Assembly (NCBI GenBank): GCA_007844125.1
Contig: CM017567.1
Location: 16,624,843-16,688,842 of the forward strand
DNA from: Sinonovacula constricta
Taxonomy: Eukaryota > Mollusca > Bivalvia > Cardiida > Solecurtidae
Direction: 5' to 3'
Length of the DNA: 64,000 bases
Position 1 is the first letter of the stretch. Every line of letters begins with the position of its first letter. The notes under the pieces are model-generated. The model saw only the letters and a list, made by a program, of their open reading frames with translations. It was not told the origin of the DNA and made no database searches. Below are positions 1 through 10,199 of the stretch, piece after piece. Position numbers and translations under genes: made by a program.

Positions 1-1140
1 TTGATAATATTAAAACATTGCACCATTTTCCCCCATTTGCGCCTCCGGTCAAATTGATGTTTAAGTTATAGACTTATTAAACTATACAGAAGAATATGAA
101 CATTAGTATATACAGATTACATCGTCCCAACTAGTAAACATACATTGAAAAATAGATTTAGGATAAATGTAATATTAAATGAATTTTGAGATAAATATTT
201 CAAAGCGAATGCATAAGCATGTTATAGTTTTGTTGAATTATCTCCATTTATGTATATTACTAAATTAAAAGTTCATTATGACCTTATTCTTCTACTATTC
301 ACAGCGTTTGTTTCAGAAAGTGCGGTATCTTCGAACCATTACTCTCAATATACGACAAACGTTCTCAGTAATCATACAATGAAATTTGGAACGTTCTGCA
401 AATAAAACATTATAGATTATATCTTAATGGGTCTGCAGTTCATACATATTTGAACGATAACAATTGATAACCCTGTTTACATTTCACTCGTATGTTCATC
501 ACACATGTGACATATTTGTATGTGTGAAAATTCCGGTTCAACATAGCTCGCCAATCCTTATGTCACTTCTATTGTATTGAGTTAAATGTCTTTGTCGAAA
601 TCAATATTGTACTGCCTTTAACGTGATATTCTGTAGCTATTATTATTTCTACTCTTCTCTTAGTCTTGTTTTGTCATCATTACACAGCCTGGTTCAATTT
701 ATTGTTTTGCTATTGTACCTCACATCACATCTCCTGCATATGTTTGGAGTAAACTTGTTAACTTGTAAAACTTGAAATCAGTCAATCCGGCCACACTTAT
801 ACTGCCCGTTGTGTTTGGTACAATACTATATATGGGGTTAAGTTATTTAGTAACGGCTTATATATCATGTCGCCATATATAACACGATAGAATACTACTG
901 GAAATTGTTTGGGACTAGGTATAAAAGTGCATTAAAATTATTGAGCGAAATTGCAATTTATATTGTGTGCAGAACATAATTAATGTGTTTCTTGTAGCTC
1001 TATTAAGTGAGCTAACCAGGCAAACTGGACATAAATCCCAGTTTTAAGCCTGTTACTTCACACACCAAGTGGCCTTCTCACGCACTAAATTATCTTAGGG
1101 GCCATTTAAAAAAAAGAACTGCAAAAGCTAATTACCAATT
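1..1140. other. AT-rich non-coding stretch
   Basis: I see no open frame with coding character, no RNA gene and no clear repeat here. It is ordinary AT-rich intergenic or intronic sequence. Confidence 0.6.
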
Positions 1141-1176
1141 ATATATATATATAATGGTGTTATTTTACTCGGTTTA

Positions 1177-1277
<101 letters not shown>

Positions 1278-1462
1278 AGATAGCCGATTTTGAGATAACG
1301 AGAGTTGACTGTATGTATATATATCTTATCAACAAGACAAACAATTTTATTGACAATTTAGCTTTTACAATAAATTCTAAGCTACAGACTATGAAAACTG
1401 TTAAGGGAAAAATGTAAACCTACCATGTTAGCAAACATAAATAGCAAACTTGAAAAATATCG

Positions 1463-2498
1463 ATGCAACAAGCAAACAATTCATTGCTTATCTCAAACAT
1501 ACAAAAGGACATATCGCAGATTGCATCTAATTTCAGTCTGTTGAACGGGACCATGAGATGTGTATTAGCTAAACTTCCAAATACCACAAGTGAACCTACA
1601 GAAATCACGAAAGTCCAGTCAGACATTAAGCGTCTTGGATCGTCTATTGCAACGCTTAACAAACGATTCATGGACCGCTGTTATAGTGCTGACGTCAAAC
1701 TACAGGAAGTATATACAACAGTACCACAACAGATACCTACCTCTACGATCACGGAAACTGCCCAGCCAATACTTACCTATGCAGAGGCAGTAGCAAACCC
1801 ACGTAATAGGGACGTACAGCGTGTGGCCAATATGGAACAACATAATCAAACCAAAAGCATGGACTGCAATTCCCTAAGTCGATATACATAGTAAAAAAGA
1901 AGAACTAATGCCACATGCGAAACCTAGCACAAAGTCTAACGACTGTGTAAGCATGTCGAACTCACATACTCGGCCCAGAAGCGGATACGAGGAGCCTGAC
2001 CAAGAATCTCTAAACATAGAACATGGTCATAGCAGCCAGCCTAAATTTATAGCTGTACGAAGAAAACAAAACTGCTTCCTACTTCGTTGGAAATATAGAC
2101 AGTGACGTGACGGAAAGGGACATTTATAATTACTTCCAAGAAAGTAACGTGCATATCACACATATACGCATGTTTAAATGCAAAACAGGATCATCGGCCA
2201 AAATTAATGTTCTTGCAGAACAAAAGCAAATCACATACAACGTCTATTTTTGGCCACACGGAATAGTATACAGAGCGTGGGTTTCCAAAGAAGAATGGGA
2301 ACACACTCGAAACCCGCACCGACGTCATCAGTACAAACGCAACAACCCCCAAGACAACCGTGCAGCACACCGACAGCAATGGCGTGACTGGAATCTGGTG
2401 GTCATGAATACAAACACTACCTAGACGATGAGGACTACGACTTAGGGCAACGGCAAGACAACCCGTGGGAGCCCACGAGCGATTACTGGGACGACTGA
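1463..2498 (+). pseudogene. ORF1-like region of a decayed non-LTR retrotransposon
   Basis: The first 142 codons are open and include a coiled-coil-like start and the tract TYAEAVANPR. After one or more frameshifts the reading continues through a segment resembling FYVGNIDSDVTERDIY and a tract around FWPHGIVYRAWVSKEEWE. It closes with an acidic tail ending SDYWDD and a TGA at 2496-2498. This order (helical N-terminus, RRM-like GNID block, aromatic FWP...W block, acidic tail) is what I know from ORF1 proteins of bivalve and coral LINEs with an APE-type endonuclease ORF2. The frame is broken between about 1890 and 2107 and again near 2410, so the copy is dead. The endonuclease region follows directly. 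The exact clade is not determined. Confidence 0.65.
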
Positions 2499-2626
2499 AA
2501 ATTACCAATAATAAAGAACAAAGCAACGACCAGTTAAATATAAGTAAAAAATGTACAGACATTCGATAAAAGACATAGCTTAACGCATTTTATTATTCAC
2601 ATATTTATAATTCTCTTGAACCTCCT

Positions 2627-3444
2627 ATGTTGGAACTGCCGCGAAATAATGTCTTCTGCATACCCACTGTCAGAATTCTAAGCAACAATGATATTGACCT
2701 AGCTATGATAACAGAACATAAATTATTACCCAGATCGGCTAACTTTTTTGACAGTATAAATCAAAACTACTATTCTTTAGTAGAAATAGATTGTAATATT
2801 AACTTACTTGATCCGCTAAGATGTGGCAAATCTGGTACTGCTATCATGTAAGACAACACTCCGTGGGAGTTTACGACAGCTTGATCATATCAACAACGAT
2901 CGTATCACTGTATTCGAATTCACATGTGTTGACTCTGTAACGTTGTATATATTTTGTGTCTATTTGCCTGCATGTAATGATTTACACTTTTATCAGTCAG
3001 TCCTAAATGATATTGAATGGCGAATAACATACTATCGCCAGGTGGGAAACGTTATCGCTGCTGGCGATTACAATGGTCAGTACCTTCAGGACAACAGAGT
3101 CGGTAATCAGAAATCAAGGTTATTCACCAGATTTATCAATGAAAACCGCTGTCATCTGTACAGTTTTCACAAAACAAATTCGACAATTATACTTACATAC
3201 CCACAAAAACATCACTGGACCACTTCCTTATCGATTCAAATTTGAAACAACATATTCATTCTTTTGCCGTTTTAGATAGTTTCAATGTTGTGACCTCGGA
3301 TCATTTACCCATATTTATGACATGGAAGGCAGAATACCAGTACTTACAAACACAATGCTCGCGGCGTAATATTGCTTGGAATAAATGCACTGACGAGCAT
3401 GTACATAAATACCAGAGTGTAATGCAACAAGAGTACTCTGCATA
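2627..3444 (+). pseudogene. Endonuclease (EEP/APE-like) part of a non-LTR retrotransposon ORF2, broken
   Basis: Three pieces in different frames give the hallmarks of an endonuclease/exonuclease/phosphatase domain in order. An N-terminal block reads NDIDLAMITEHKL (the catalytic Glu region), a central block reads VIAAGDYNGQ (the GDFN motif), and a C-terminal block reads VVTSDHLPIFMTW (the SDH motif). The domain nicks target DNA in LINE retrotransposition. Frameshifts occur near 2850 and 3245, so it cannot be translated as one protein. Reading runs on through NIAWNKCTDEHVHKYQS until the Harbinger insertion at 3445 and resumes after it at about 5678. This shows that the two parts were one element before the insertion. 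Confidence 0.8.
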
Positions 3445-3475
3445 GCCCATGAGGAAAGCGCCCACTGCGACCCTA

Positions 3476-3515
3476 AGCCCCGGTCCCACCGCACGAACGT
3501 TGTTGTAGCGTTCCT
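3476..3515 (+). repeat. Left terminal inverted repeat of the Harbinger element
   Basis: It begins AGCCCCGGTCCCACCG and is the reverse complement of 5635-5674 apart from about two bases. The outer 24 bp are a perfect match. Confidence 0.9.
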
Positions 3516-3763
3516 TAAACGGTAGGAAGGGGGGCCGAATTTCGTAAACGCTCGTCACCGCGCACAAAATGGGAAAGAAATCGAAAACACGGACGTTGTC
3601 TTAGCGTTGCTATAGCGTTTGTTTAACGGTAGCGAACGTAGTTTAGCGGTGACGCGAGCGTTGATAAAGCGGTGATCTGCGCATGCGGGCTATGGCTAGG
3701 CGTGCGGGGGGCATATTGCTTTTGACTTCAAAGCTGTGGGATCGTTTTGGCAAAAGTTCATCA

Positions 3764-3830
3764 TGCCGGGGAAGGAAAAGCAGCAGCCTCCAAGTTTATT
3801 ACCGAGCAGGCAGCTGAACCAAATGGAGGT
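3764..3830 (+). other. Possible first exon of the Harbinger accessory (Myb-like) gene
   Basis: An ATG at 3764 opens a short frame, MPGKEKQQPPSLLPS, followed by AATGGAGGTAAATATA, which looks like a 5' splice site. The same GGAGGTAAATATA block repeats straight away, giving two candidate donors in tandem. Harbinger elements usually encode a second DNA-binding protein divergent from the transposase, and this position and strand would fit. No further exon is recognisable, so this is a weak call. Confidence 0.3.
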
Positions 3831-4229
3831 AAATATAATGGAGGTAAATATATATGGGTACTGGTTGTATCAAGAAATATTTAACCAAATTGTGCAAAAC
3901 TAATGTTACAAATATTACTTTAACATTTTTTTATCCAGATTTTTTTATAAACAAAACCAACAACAAGATTAAAGATCTCTAATGGAACATCTATTTTTAA
4001 CAAAAAATACACCCAAGTATTAAACAAGACATGTTTTAATATAAAGTGTTGAAATAATCTCTCATAACATTTCCAACAAATACAAGCACAATTTGTTGCA
4101 CTTCCAATATTGGGGCCCCATTAACGTTCGAGATACTTTAACAATGTCAAATAACATTTACAACAAAGTAATAAACATGTGTATATATAATTTTACAATG
4201 CACAAGTATCTCCTCAGTGTTCTGCACAG

Positions 4230-5599
4230 TGGTCAATTGATAGCCATCATCCTCTCCTGCCAGTCAACTGATCCTGCTGGGGAGTTGCACCAATGCTTGA
4301 GTAGGTTTCGCTGCATCTTCCCATCACGCGAGGCTGTGTTGGGGCCTTGCACAACGATAGTGTCCTCCAAGTTCTGTCCTTCTCTCCATGCCCCAGGCTG
4401 CAGATTTCCATCTGGTTGTGCACGGTCCACAAGTCTGTTCTGGAGCACTGGGAAGCAGTTGCGCATCAGGTTGTGGAAAGACAGCAAGCTTCCATGATGG
4501 TTCTGGTAGTTTCATGGTAATGTTGCATGGTGGTAAGCAGAATCTGAAACCTGTTGGCCAGGATGCCGAATGCGTTTCTATACGACCCGTCTTGCCTTGG
4601 ACAGCCGAAAGTTGAAGATGCGCTCTTCATGGATGAGGTTTATGGTGCTGTACGGCTTCATGCGGTAGGTCCAAAGTGAGAAGGCGTAATCCCGATGATG
4701 AAGTAAGGTACATCCTGATTGTCATTGGGTAAGGGGTCTGGCTGAGGAAAGGCGTGAATCATGTTCTGGTCCAGCCCACGATGGAGATCACTTTCGTTGA
4801 AGATCTGGGCGTCTGAGGATGAGCCATTGCCTGATACGTCAACTTGTAGTCAGCATCCACCATGGAAAACAGGATCACGCTGTAAAAGCACTTATATATA
4901 GTTTATTCAGAATAAAAGAGCGTTGCACATGGAATACAATATAGCAAAGATGAATAGCACTTTAACAATTCACATTTGATAGGTAAATTTGTGTTATTAA
5001 AAATAGTAAAAATATATCAATAAAAATGTTTATCGAAATATGTGTATTTGATTTTATATCAGGAATGATATAAAATCAAATACACATATTTCGAAAACAT
5101 TGTAGTTGTAGAATTCTGAGCCAAAGTTACGAGGGGCTTTACAGGCCACATGCTTGCCATCAATGGCACTAAATGTGTGGGAAAAGTTCCATCTCTGGTA
5201 CCATTGGTCAGCCAGGTCTCTCAATCCTTGTTCAGTTTGACAACACAAGAGTTCATCTGTATACTCCTTAATGATGGCTTTTACCACTTCTCTGACTACC
5301 TTACTGATGGTGTTATGGGGAACCATCCATGCGTATTGCATGTTTCTGTAGGTATTACCAGACGCCAGGTGCCGTAGGGTGATTGCCACTTTGAGACCAG
5401 GTTCCAGACTTACTCGGTAATTGGTGTCTTGCTTGGTCAATCTGGGTGTCAGCCTCTGTACAACTTCATCAAACATGGCTGGTGGCATCCTCATGAAGTG
5501 CTGGAAGGCTCGTGGATCCTCATTCCTGATCACCACCATCAGCTTGTCATACAGTCTATGTTCAGGCCTTCTCACTATCCACACACAATATTCTGTCAA
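4230..5599 (-). pseudogene. Harbinger transposase (HARBI1-like, DDE_Tnp_4), broken
   Basis: Reading from 5599 down to about 5085 gives some 170 codons that resemble the N-terminal half of HARBI1-type transposases. They contain DKLMVVIRNEDPRAFQHF, PRLTKQDTNYR, LRHLASGNTYRNMQYAW and SAIDGKHVACKAP, where the Asp of AIDGKH is the first catalytic acid. The match is then interrupted by about 200 bp that contain a perfect hairpin. It resumes near 4880 with YSVILFSMVDADYKL and is frameshifted through the stretch that should carry the second Asp and the Glu. It ends in frame with LHNLMRN-like, PGAWREGQNLED and LLKHWCNSPAG blocks (stop near 4233), the usual C-terminus. The catalytic triad cannot be read from one frame, so the enzyme is inactive. 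Confidence 0.85.
5033..5094. repeat. Perfect 29 bp hairpin with a 4-base loop
   Basis: The left arm 5033-5061 and right arm 5066-5094 are exact reverse complements around the loop GGAA. The hairpin sits in the roughly 200 bp that split the transposase frame. It may be a fold-back insertion, part of an intron, or an assembly fold-back. Confidence 0.9.
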
Positions 5600-5634
5600 C
5601 AGCTTGTTGCAGGTTCTGGTTCTGCTGCTGTACT

Positions 5635-5674
5635 AGGAACGCTACAGCACCGTTCGTGCGGTGGGACCGGGGCT
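5635..5674 (-). repeat. Right terminal inverted repeat of the Harbinger element
   Basis: This is the reverse complement of 3476-3515 with about two differences. The element ends at the final T of GGGGCT, followed by ATA. Confidence 0.9.
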
Positions 5675-5677
5675 ATA

Positions 5678-6020
5678 TCTTCTTAATACAGTTATAACCA
5701 ATGCACTTAAAACTGCCGAAAAAGTCTTCCGCGTAGCAAGTTCAATATCTACACTAAACCGTATTGGTGCTCAGAGGTAAAAGATGCACATACAAGGGCC
5801 AGAATGGCGCGTCGTGATTGGCTAAGAGCAAGCAAACCACGCGGACGTGAGTACGCGAACAATGTAAAATACAAAGCGGCCAAGTGCAAATTTCGGCGAG
5901 TTCAACGGCTTAACGAGAATACGAAAATACAGATGGATGAGTTAAGTAAAACTGTCGAAATAGATTACCTTAGATTCTGGAAAATACTCAAACAACGTGA
6001 CGGAGATAAAAGTGATGTTT
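5678..6020 (+). pseudogene. LINE ORF2 linker between endonuclease and RT, cut by an assembly gap
   Basis: Right of the Harbinger element the host LINE frame continues with LLNTVITNALKTAEK. After a frame change it reads MARRDWLRASKPRG, AAKCKFRRVQRL and YLRFWKILKQRDG. This basic linker before the reverse transcriptase is typical of the same LINE group as the upstream pieces. The sequence then runs into the N gap and the RT proper is not visible on the other side. Confidence 0.7.
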
Positions 6021-6120
6021 NNNNNNNNNNNNNNNNNNNNNNNNNNNNNNNNNNNNNNNNNNNNNNNNNNNNNNNNNNNNNNNNNNNNNNNNNNNNNNNN
6101 NNNNNNNNNNNNNNNNNNNN
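6021..6120. other. Assembly gap of 100 N
   Basis: Exactly 100 N, a conventional placeholder, so the true distance and content between the LINE fragment and the tandem exon array are unknown. Confidence 0.99.
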
Positions 6121-6788
6121 ATGGACAATCTAATAGACAGTCAGTTGATTTCAGATTGTTCTTACACTGTTTTCCTCAGATTCTTACAGATATTTCCTTT
6201 ATATTAATGCACTCAATAAATTGAAAATATTACATTTATTGCATACAACACCTATTAAATTAAGGTGCCGCCATGTTTTTAAAGAGACTGATCAATAAAG
6301 AATTATACATTTTGTTATTGCATTATTTCTGTTAGAAGATTAACATGTTTATTTCACACTGATAGTAGGATCTTTGACAAACGCTTTCCAAAAGTATGAC
6401 ACTGTTACAGTGGTACATAATATTAGTATTTTTGACGGTTCCTTTGAGCTAGTTTGCACAAAGTTCAAAATCATATCCTAGTCCTCAAAATGGCATGATG
6501 CCTGTCAATTCAGCGTGGAATTAAATCAGACTGAAATATTTAATAATTTTAAGCATACAAACATGTCAAGTATTTGTGAGGACCTAGTTATATGACATGA
6601 CTTAGTGTTAATACAACCCAGCTTTTCATTCCCAATATTACTTATCACTTGTTTATGAATGTCATTTTACTGGACACCAGTGTATGGTGACATTAATGTG
6701 GATGACAATTAAGACTATGGAACTTAATATGCTTTCTAAATCGATCTCTTATTCTTACTTATTCAACAAATTTTTTAAGTCCTCTTAC

Positions 6789-6919
6789 TGTCTGGTTCTC
6801 TGAGTCCTTCAGTCATGTCTCAGCTATTCTGGCAGTACAAACAGCCACACTGCTATCAACACTGGAAGCTTCCATTTCTTCAGTAGCAGTCTGCCTTTCT
6901 TCATCCACCTCCGGAAGTC
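6789..6919 (-). CDS. Tandem repeat exon, copy 1 (frameshifted)
   Basis: Encodes the 44-residue repeat (LPEVDEERQTATEEMEA, then a DSSVAVCTARIAE-like block), but one T is missing in the part corresponding to AENMTEG. The exon is 131 bp instead of 132, and its last third is out of frame. It is the most downstream copy and the one nearest the assembly gap. It is either a decayed copy or a sequencing slip. Confidence 0.55.
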
Positions 6920-7206
6920 CTTATAAAGAGTGCATGGAATTAAATCAGACGGAATTCATATAATGATTTTAGCATACAAACATGTCAAGTATTTGTGAGG
7001 ACCTAGTTATATGACATGACTTAGTGTTAATACAACCAGCTTTTGTTTGCCAATATTACTTACCACTTGTTTATGAATGTCATTTTACTGGACACCAGTG
7101 TATGGTGACATTGATGTGGATGACAATTAAGACTATGGTACTTAATATGCTTTCTAAATCGATCTCTTATTCTTATTTATTCAACAAATTTTTTAAGTCC
7201 TCTTAC

Positions 7207-7338
7207 TGTCTCGTTCTCTGAGTCCTTCAGTCATGTTCTCAGCTATTCTGGCAGTACAAACAGCCACACTGCTATCAACACTGGCAGCTTCCATTTCTTC
7301 TGTGGCAGCCTGCCTTTCTTCATCCACCTCCAGAATGC
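7207..7338 (-). CDS. Tandem repeat exon, copy 2
   Basis: A 132 bp exon, open throughout, with two leading bases and one trailing base (phase 1-1). It reads ILEVDEERQAATEEMEA, then DSSVAVCTARIAENMTEG. The 3' splice site is TATAAG and the 5' splice site CA|GTAAGA. Product unknown. Confidence 0.65.
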
Positions 7339-7625
7339 CTTATAAAAGAGTGCATGGAATTAAATCAGACTGAATTATATAATGATTTTAAGCATACAAA
7401 CATATCAAGTATTTGTGAGGACCTAGTTATATGACATGACTTAGTGTTAATACAACCAGCTTTTGTTTCCAATATTACTTACTATTTGTTTATGAATGTC
7501 ATTTTACTGGACACCAGTGTATGGTGACATTGATGTGGATGACAATTAAGACTATGGTACTTAATATGCTTTCTAAATCGATCTCTTATTCTTACTTATT
7601 CAACAAATTTTTTAAGTCCTCTTAC

Positions 7626-7757
7626 TGTCTGGTTCTCTGAGTCCTTCAGTCATGTTCTCAGCTATTCTGGCAGTACAAACAGCCACACTGCTATCAACAC
7701 TGGCAGCTTCCATTTCTTCAGTAGCAGTCTGCCTTTCTTCATCCACCTCCGGAAGTC
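7626..7757 (-). CDS. Tandem repeat exon, copy 3
   Basis: A 132 bp phase 1-1 exon, almost identical to copies 2 and 4, reading LPEVDEERQTATEEMEAAS and DSSVAVCTARIAENMTEG. Bordered by an upstream AG and a downstream GTAAGA. Confidence 0.65.
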
Positions 7758-8045
7758 CTTATAAAAGAGTGCATGGAATTAAATCAGACAGAATCATATA
7801 ATGATTTTTAGCATACAAACATGTCAAGTATTTGTGAGGACCTAGTTATCTGACATGACTTAGTGTTAATACAACCAGCTTTTCATTCCCAATATTACTT
7901 ACCACTTGTTTATGAATGTCAATTTACTGGACACCAGTGTATGGTGACATTGATGTGGATGACAATTAAGACTATGGTACTTAATATGCTTTCTAAATCG
8001 ATCTCTTATTCTTACTTATTCAACAAATTTTTTAAGTCCTCTTAC

Positions 8046-8177
8046 TGTCTGGTTCTCTGAGTCCTTCAGTCATGTTCTCAGCTATTCTGGCAGTACAAAC
8101 AGCCACACTGCTATCAACACTGGCAGCTTCCATTTCTTCTGTGGCAACCTGCCTTTCTTCATCCTTTTTTGGAAGTC
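8046..8177 (-). CDS. Tandem repeat exon, copy 4
   Basis: A 132 bp phase 1-1 exon reading LPKKDEERQVATEEMEAAS and DSSVAVCTARIAENMTEG, with splice site TTAG before it and GTAAGA after. The KKD in place of EVD is the main difference from copies 2 and 3. Confidence 0.65.
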
Positions 8178-8465
8178 CTAATAAAACCGTGCATGGAATT
8201 AAATTATACCAAATGAAACAGGTTGTTTTTAGCACATAACTGATTTTAAGAAGTATGTGGTTTGTGAGGACCTGATTATTAGGCCAGTGTTGATAGGATT
8301 AGCTTCAGTTTGGCAACATCAGTTAAAACTCACTGGTGTATTTATTTTGTATACTGCACAGTTCCAATGCAAGTGATAAAAAAGTAAATCACTGAACATA
8401 TTTCTAACTATACTCTTATTCTTTGACAAACAAACCATGTTTTAACAATTGGGAAGTCCTCTTAC

Positions 8466-8597
8466 TGTCTGCTTCACAGTGTCCTTCAGTCATGTCCTCA
8501 GTTATGCTTGGGGTACAAACAGCCATGCGGATTTTATCATTGACAGCTTCCATTTTCTGTGTGGCAGCCTGTGTTCCTTCATGCTCCTCTGGAAGTC
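8466..8597 (-). CDS. Tandem repeat exon, copy 5 (diverged)
   Basis: A 132 bp phase 1-1 exon reading LPEEHEGTQAATQKMEAV, then a block changed to KIRMAVCTPSITEDMTEG. Length and phase are kept although the residues have diverged, which suggests the repeat is translated. Confidence 0.65.
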
Positions 8598-8903
8598 CTA
8601 ACAAAATATTGTGCAGAACCTGAACATATTGAAGAAGATGGTCTTTGCATACAAAAGGCTACAAACACATACATAAACCCTAAGCACATAAATGGGAACA
8701 AAAGACACATAAACAAGCCAAGTGATTGTGAGGACTTGAATGTTCATCAATTGTTCATGGCATCAGCTTCTGTTCTCTTTACCACTTGTAAGTAAATTTT
8801 ATGTAATGAACAGTGACAATGACAGTAAATGAAAGTAGATATTATTAAACATAAATTGATGTTTGTAAACAATTATAATTTAACAGATTATGAAGTTTTT
8901 TAC

Positions 8904-9062
8904 TGCTCATTCTTGCAAGTCCTTCCTTCACGTTCTCAGCTATGATGGCAGTACAAACAGCCACACTGCTATCATCACTGGCAGCTTCCATTTCTTCTGT
9001 GGCAGCCTGTGTTCCTTCATGCTTCTCTGAAAGTTCCATTAGTAATTTCACAGTATTTCGAT
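8904..9062 (-). CDS. Tandem repeat exon, copy 6 (most upstream)
   Basis: Reads MELSEKHEGTQAATEEMEA, then SDDSSVAVCTAIIAENVKEG. The AG used by the other copies is replaced by ATG. A TAG 27 bases further upstream would give a 159 bp exon in the same phase 1-1. Alternatively the ATG at that point could start the protein. I find no convincing exon between this one and the SET exon at 12.4 kb that would prove they belong to one gene. Confidence 0.55.
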
Positions 9063-9589
9063 CTACTCAACATTATGGTCTGAGCACTATACTGATTTAG
9101 GTTTAAAGCAAACACGCAGAAATAAAACAAATGTAACTGATTGTCTGGTATCAGAATTGTGCAAAAGTCAGAAAGTTGTACCAATTCTTGGGTTTTTCGC
9201 TACTGACTTATAAACTTTGATATTTTATTTAACTAATAATGAGTCAGGCTACAAAGTAGATAAATTAGAACACTAGGTGTTTCACAAATTGCATCTTACA
9301 ATGTTCAGACATATTAATTGGTTCCTTGGTCTAAAGTTTGCAACACCTTGACAGATCCCTGCTTTGACAACTAACAGGACAGAATGATACATGTATCTCA
9401 TTTGCAAGCAAAAAAGAGCAAAGATATCTGCAGACATGAATTCAAATTAACATTTATGTTATTTGTTAATTAACAATCATAATTTTCCATATATAATCAT
9501 GTATTCTTAAAAATAGAAAAACTAGGACAGAATCTTGCTGCAATTAGTCGCAGCCTAATTTCTTATTAAGAATGTTCATTGATGTAATT

Positions 9590-10090
9590 TATGAACAACT
9601 TCTCACTATCCATTAAAAAGGAGTTGCTTTCACAATTTTCCCTTATTCACGAGATAAAAAAAGGGCAACAATTCGGCTAAAATTTGTGGGAGCCAAAATT
9701 CTTTCCTTTATGATCATCAACACATGAATTTTGTTCATCCTTGAAAGTTCTTTCAAAATCTGCTAAGGTGTAGAGACATTGTGTTCACATTTTTCCCTAT
9801 ATATCATGTGGTAAAAAACAACATAATTCTGCTAAATTTGTGGCAGCTAATATTCCTTCCTTCATTTGTAAAATTTGAGTGAAACCGGTCAAAGTGTGTA
9901 TGTATTGCATTCCCAATTCTCAATATACTGTATATTGAAAAAATAACTAAGGGCAATAATGCTGCTAAAGTTGCTCAAGTCAAACCCAAAATTCTTTCAT
10001 TTATTATCATCTACATGTCGAGGTTGTTCATCTGCAAAAGTTTGGGCAGAATCTGCCAGAGTGTGAGAAAAGCTGCTTCTGAATTTATTT
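9590..10090. repeat. Degenerate tandem repeat of about 145 bp, three units
   Basis: Three diverged units at roughly 9600-9750, 9750-9895 and 9900-10080. They share a frame of elements: TTTTTCCCTATA, AAGGGCAA.AATTC.GCTAAA, GTGG.AGC.AA.ATTC.TTC.TT and TCATC.ACA. Repeats of this look are common in bivalve introns. No coding potential. Confidence 0.65.
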
Positions 10091-10199
10091 ATCTTTTACA
10101 ACATGCAGACATTAGTCATTTGCTACTTCCCTACCACTTTGTGGGATATATAAACGTCTTAAAACATAATTATAGTGCCTTCCAAAAGAAACTTGAATA

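Larger units (their letters stand above)
3445..5674 (-). mobile_element. PIF/Harbinger DNA transposon inserted in a LINE ORF2
   Basis: Inverted copies of about 40 bp lie at 3476-3515 and 5635-5674 with two differences by eye. A HARBI1-type transposase is read leftwards between them. The host LINE frame stops at EYSA before the element and resumes with LLNTVITNALK after it. ATA sits at 3442-3444 and again at 5675-5677, which fits the short target duplications of Harbinger elements. The left end is odd: about 31 bp (3445-3475) lie outside the recognisable repeat, beginning with a partial copy of the terminal AGCCC motif. The transposase is broken and the second (Myb/SANT-like) gene is at best a stub, so the copy is non-autonomous. 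Confidence 0.85.
6500..9062 (-). repeat. Tandem array of about 420 bp units, each holding one exon
   Basis: Six head-to-tail units are visible. Four (about 6510-8180) are very alike, with shared intron blocks such as GGACACCAGTGTATGGTGAC. Two (8190-8600 and 8600-9062) have diverged intron sequence but a conserved exon. Read on the minus strand, each unit carries an exon with a 5' splice site CA|GTAAGA and an upstream AG. This pattern fits repeated unequal crossing-over within a gene: selection may have kept the exons while the older introns drifted. Confidence 0.85.
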
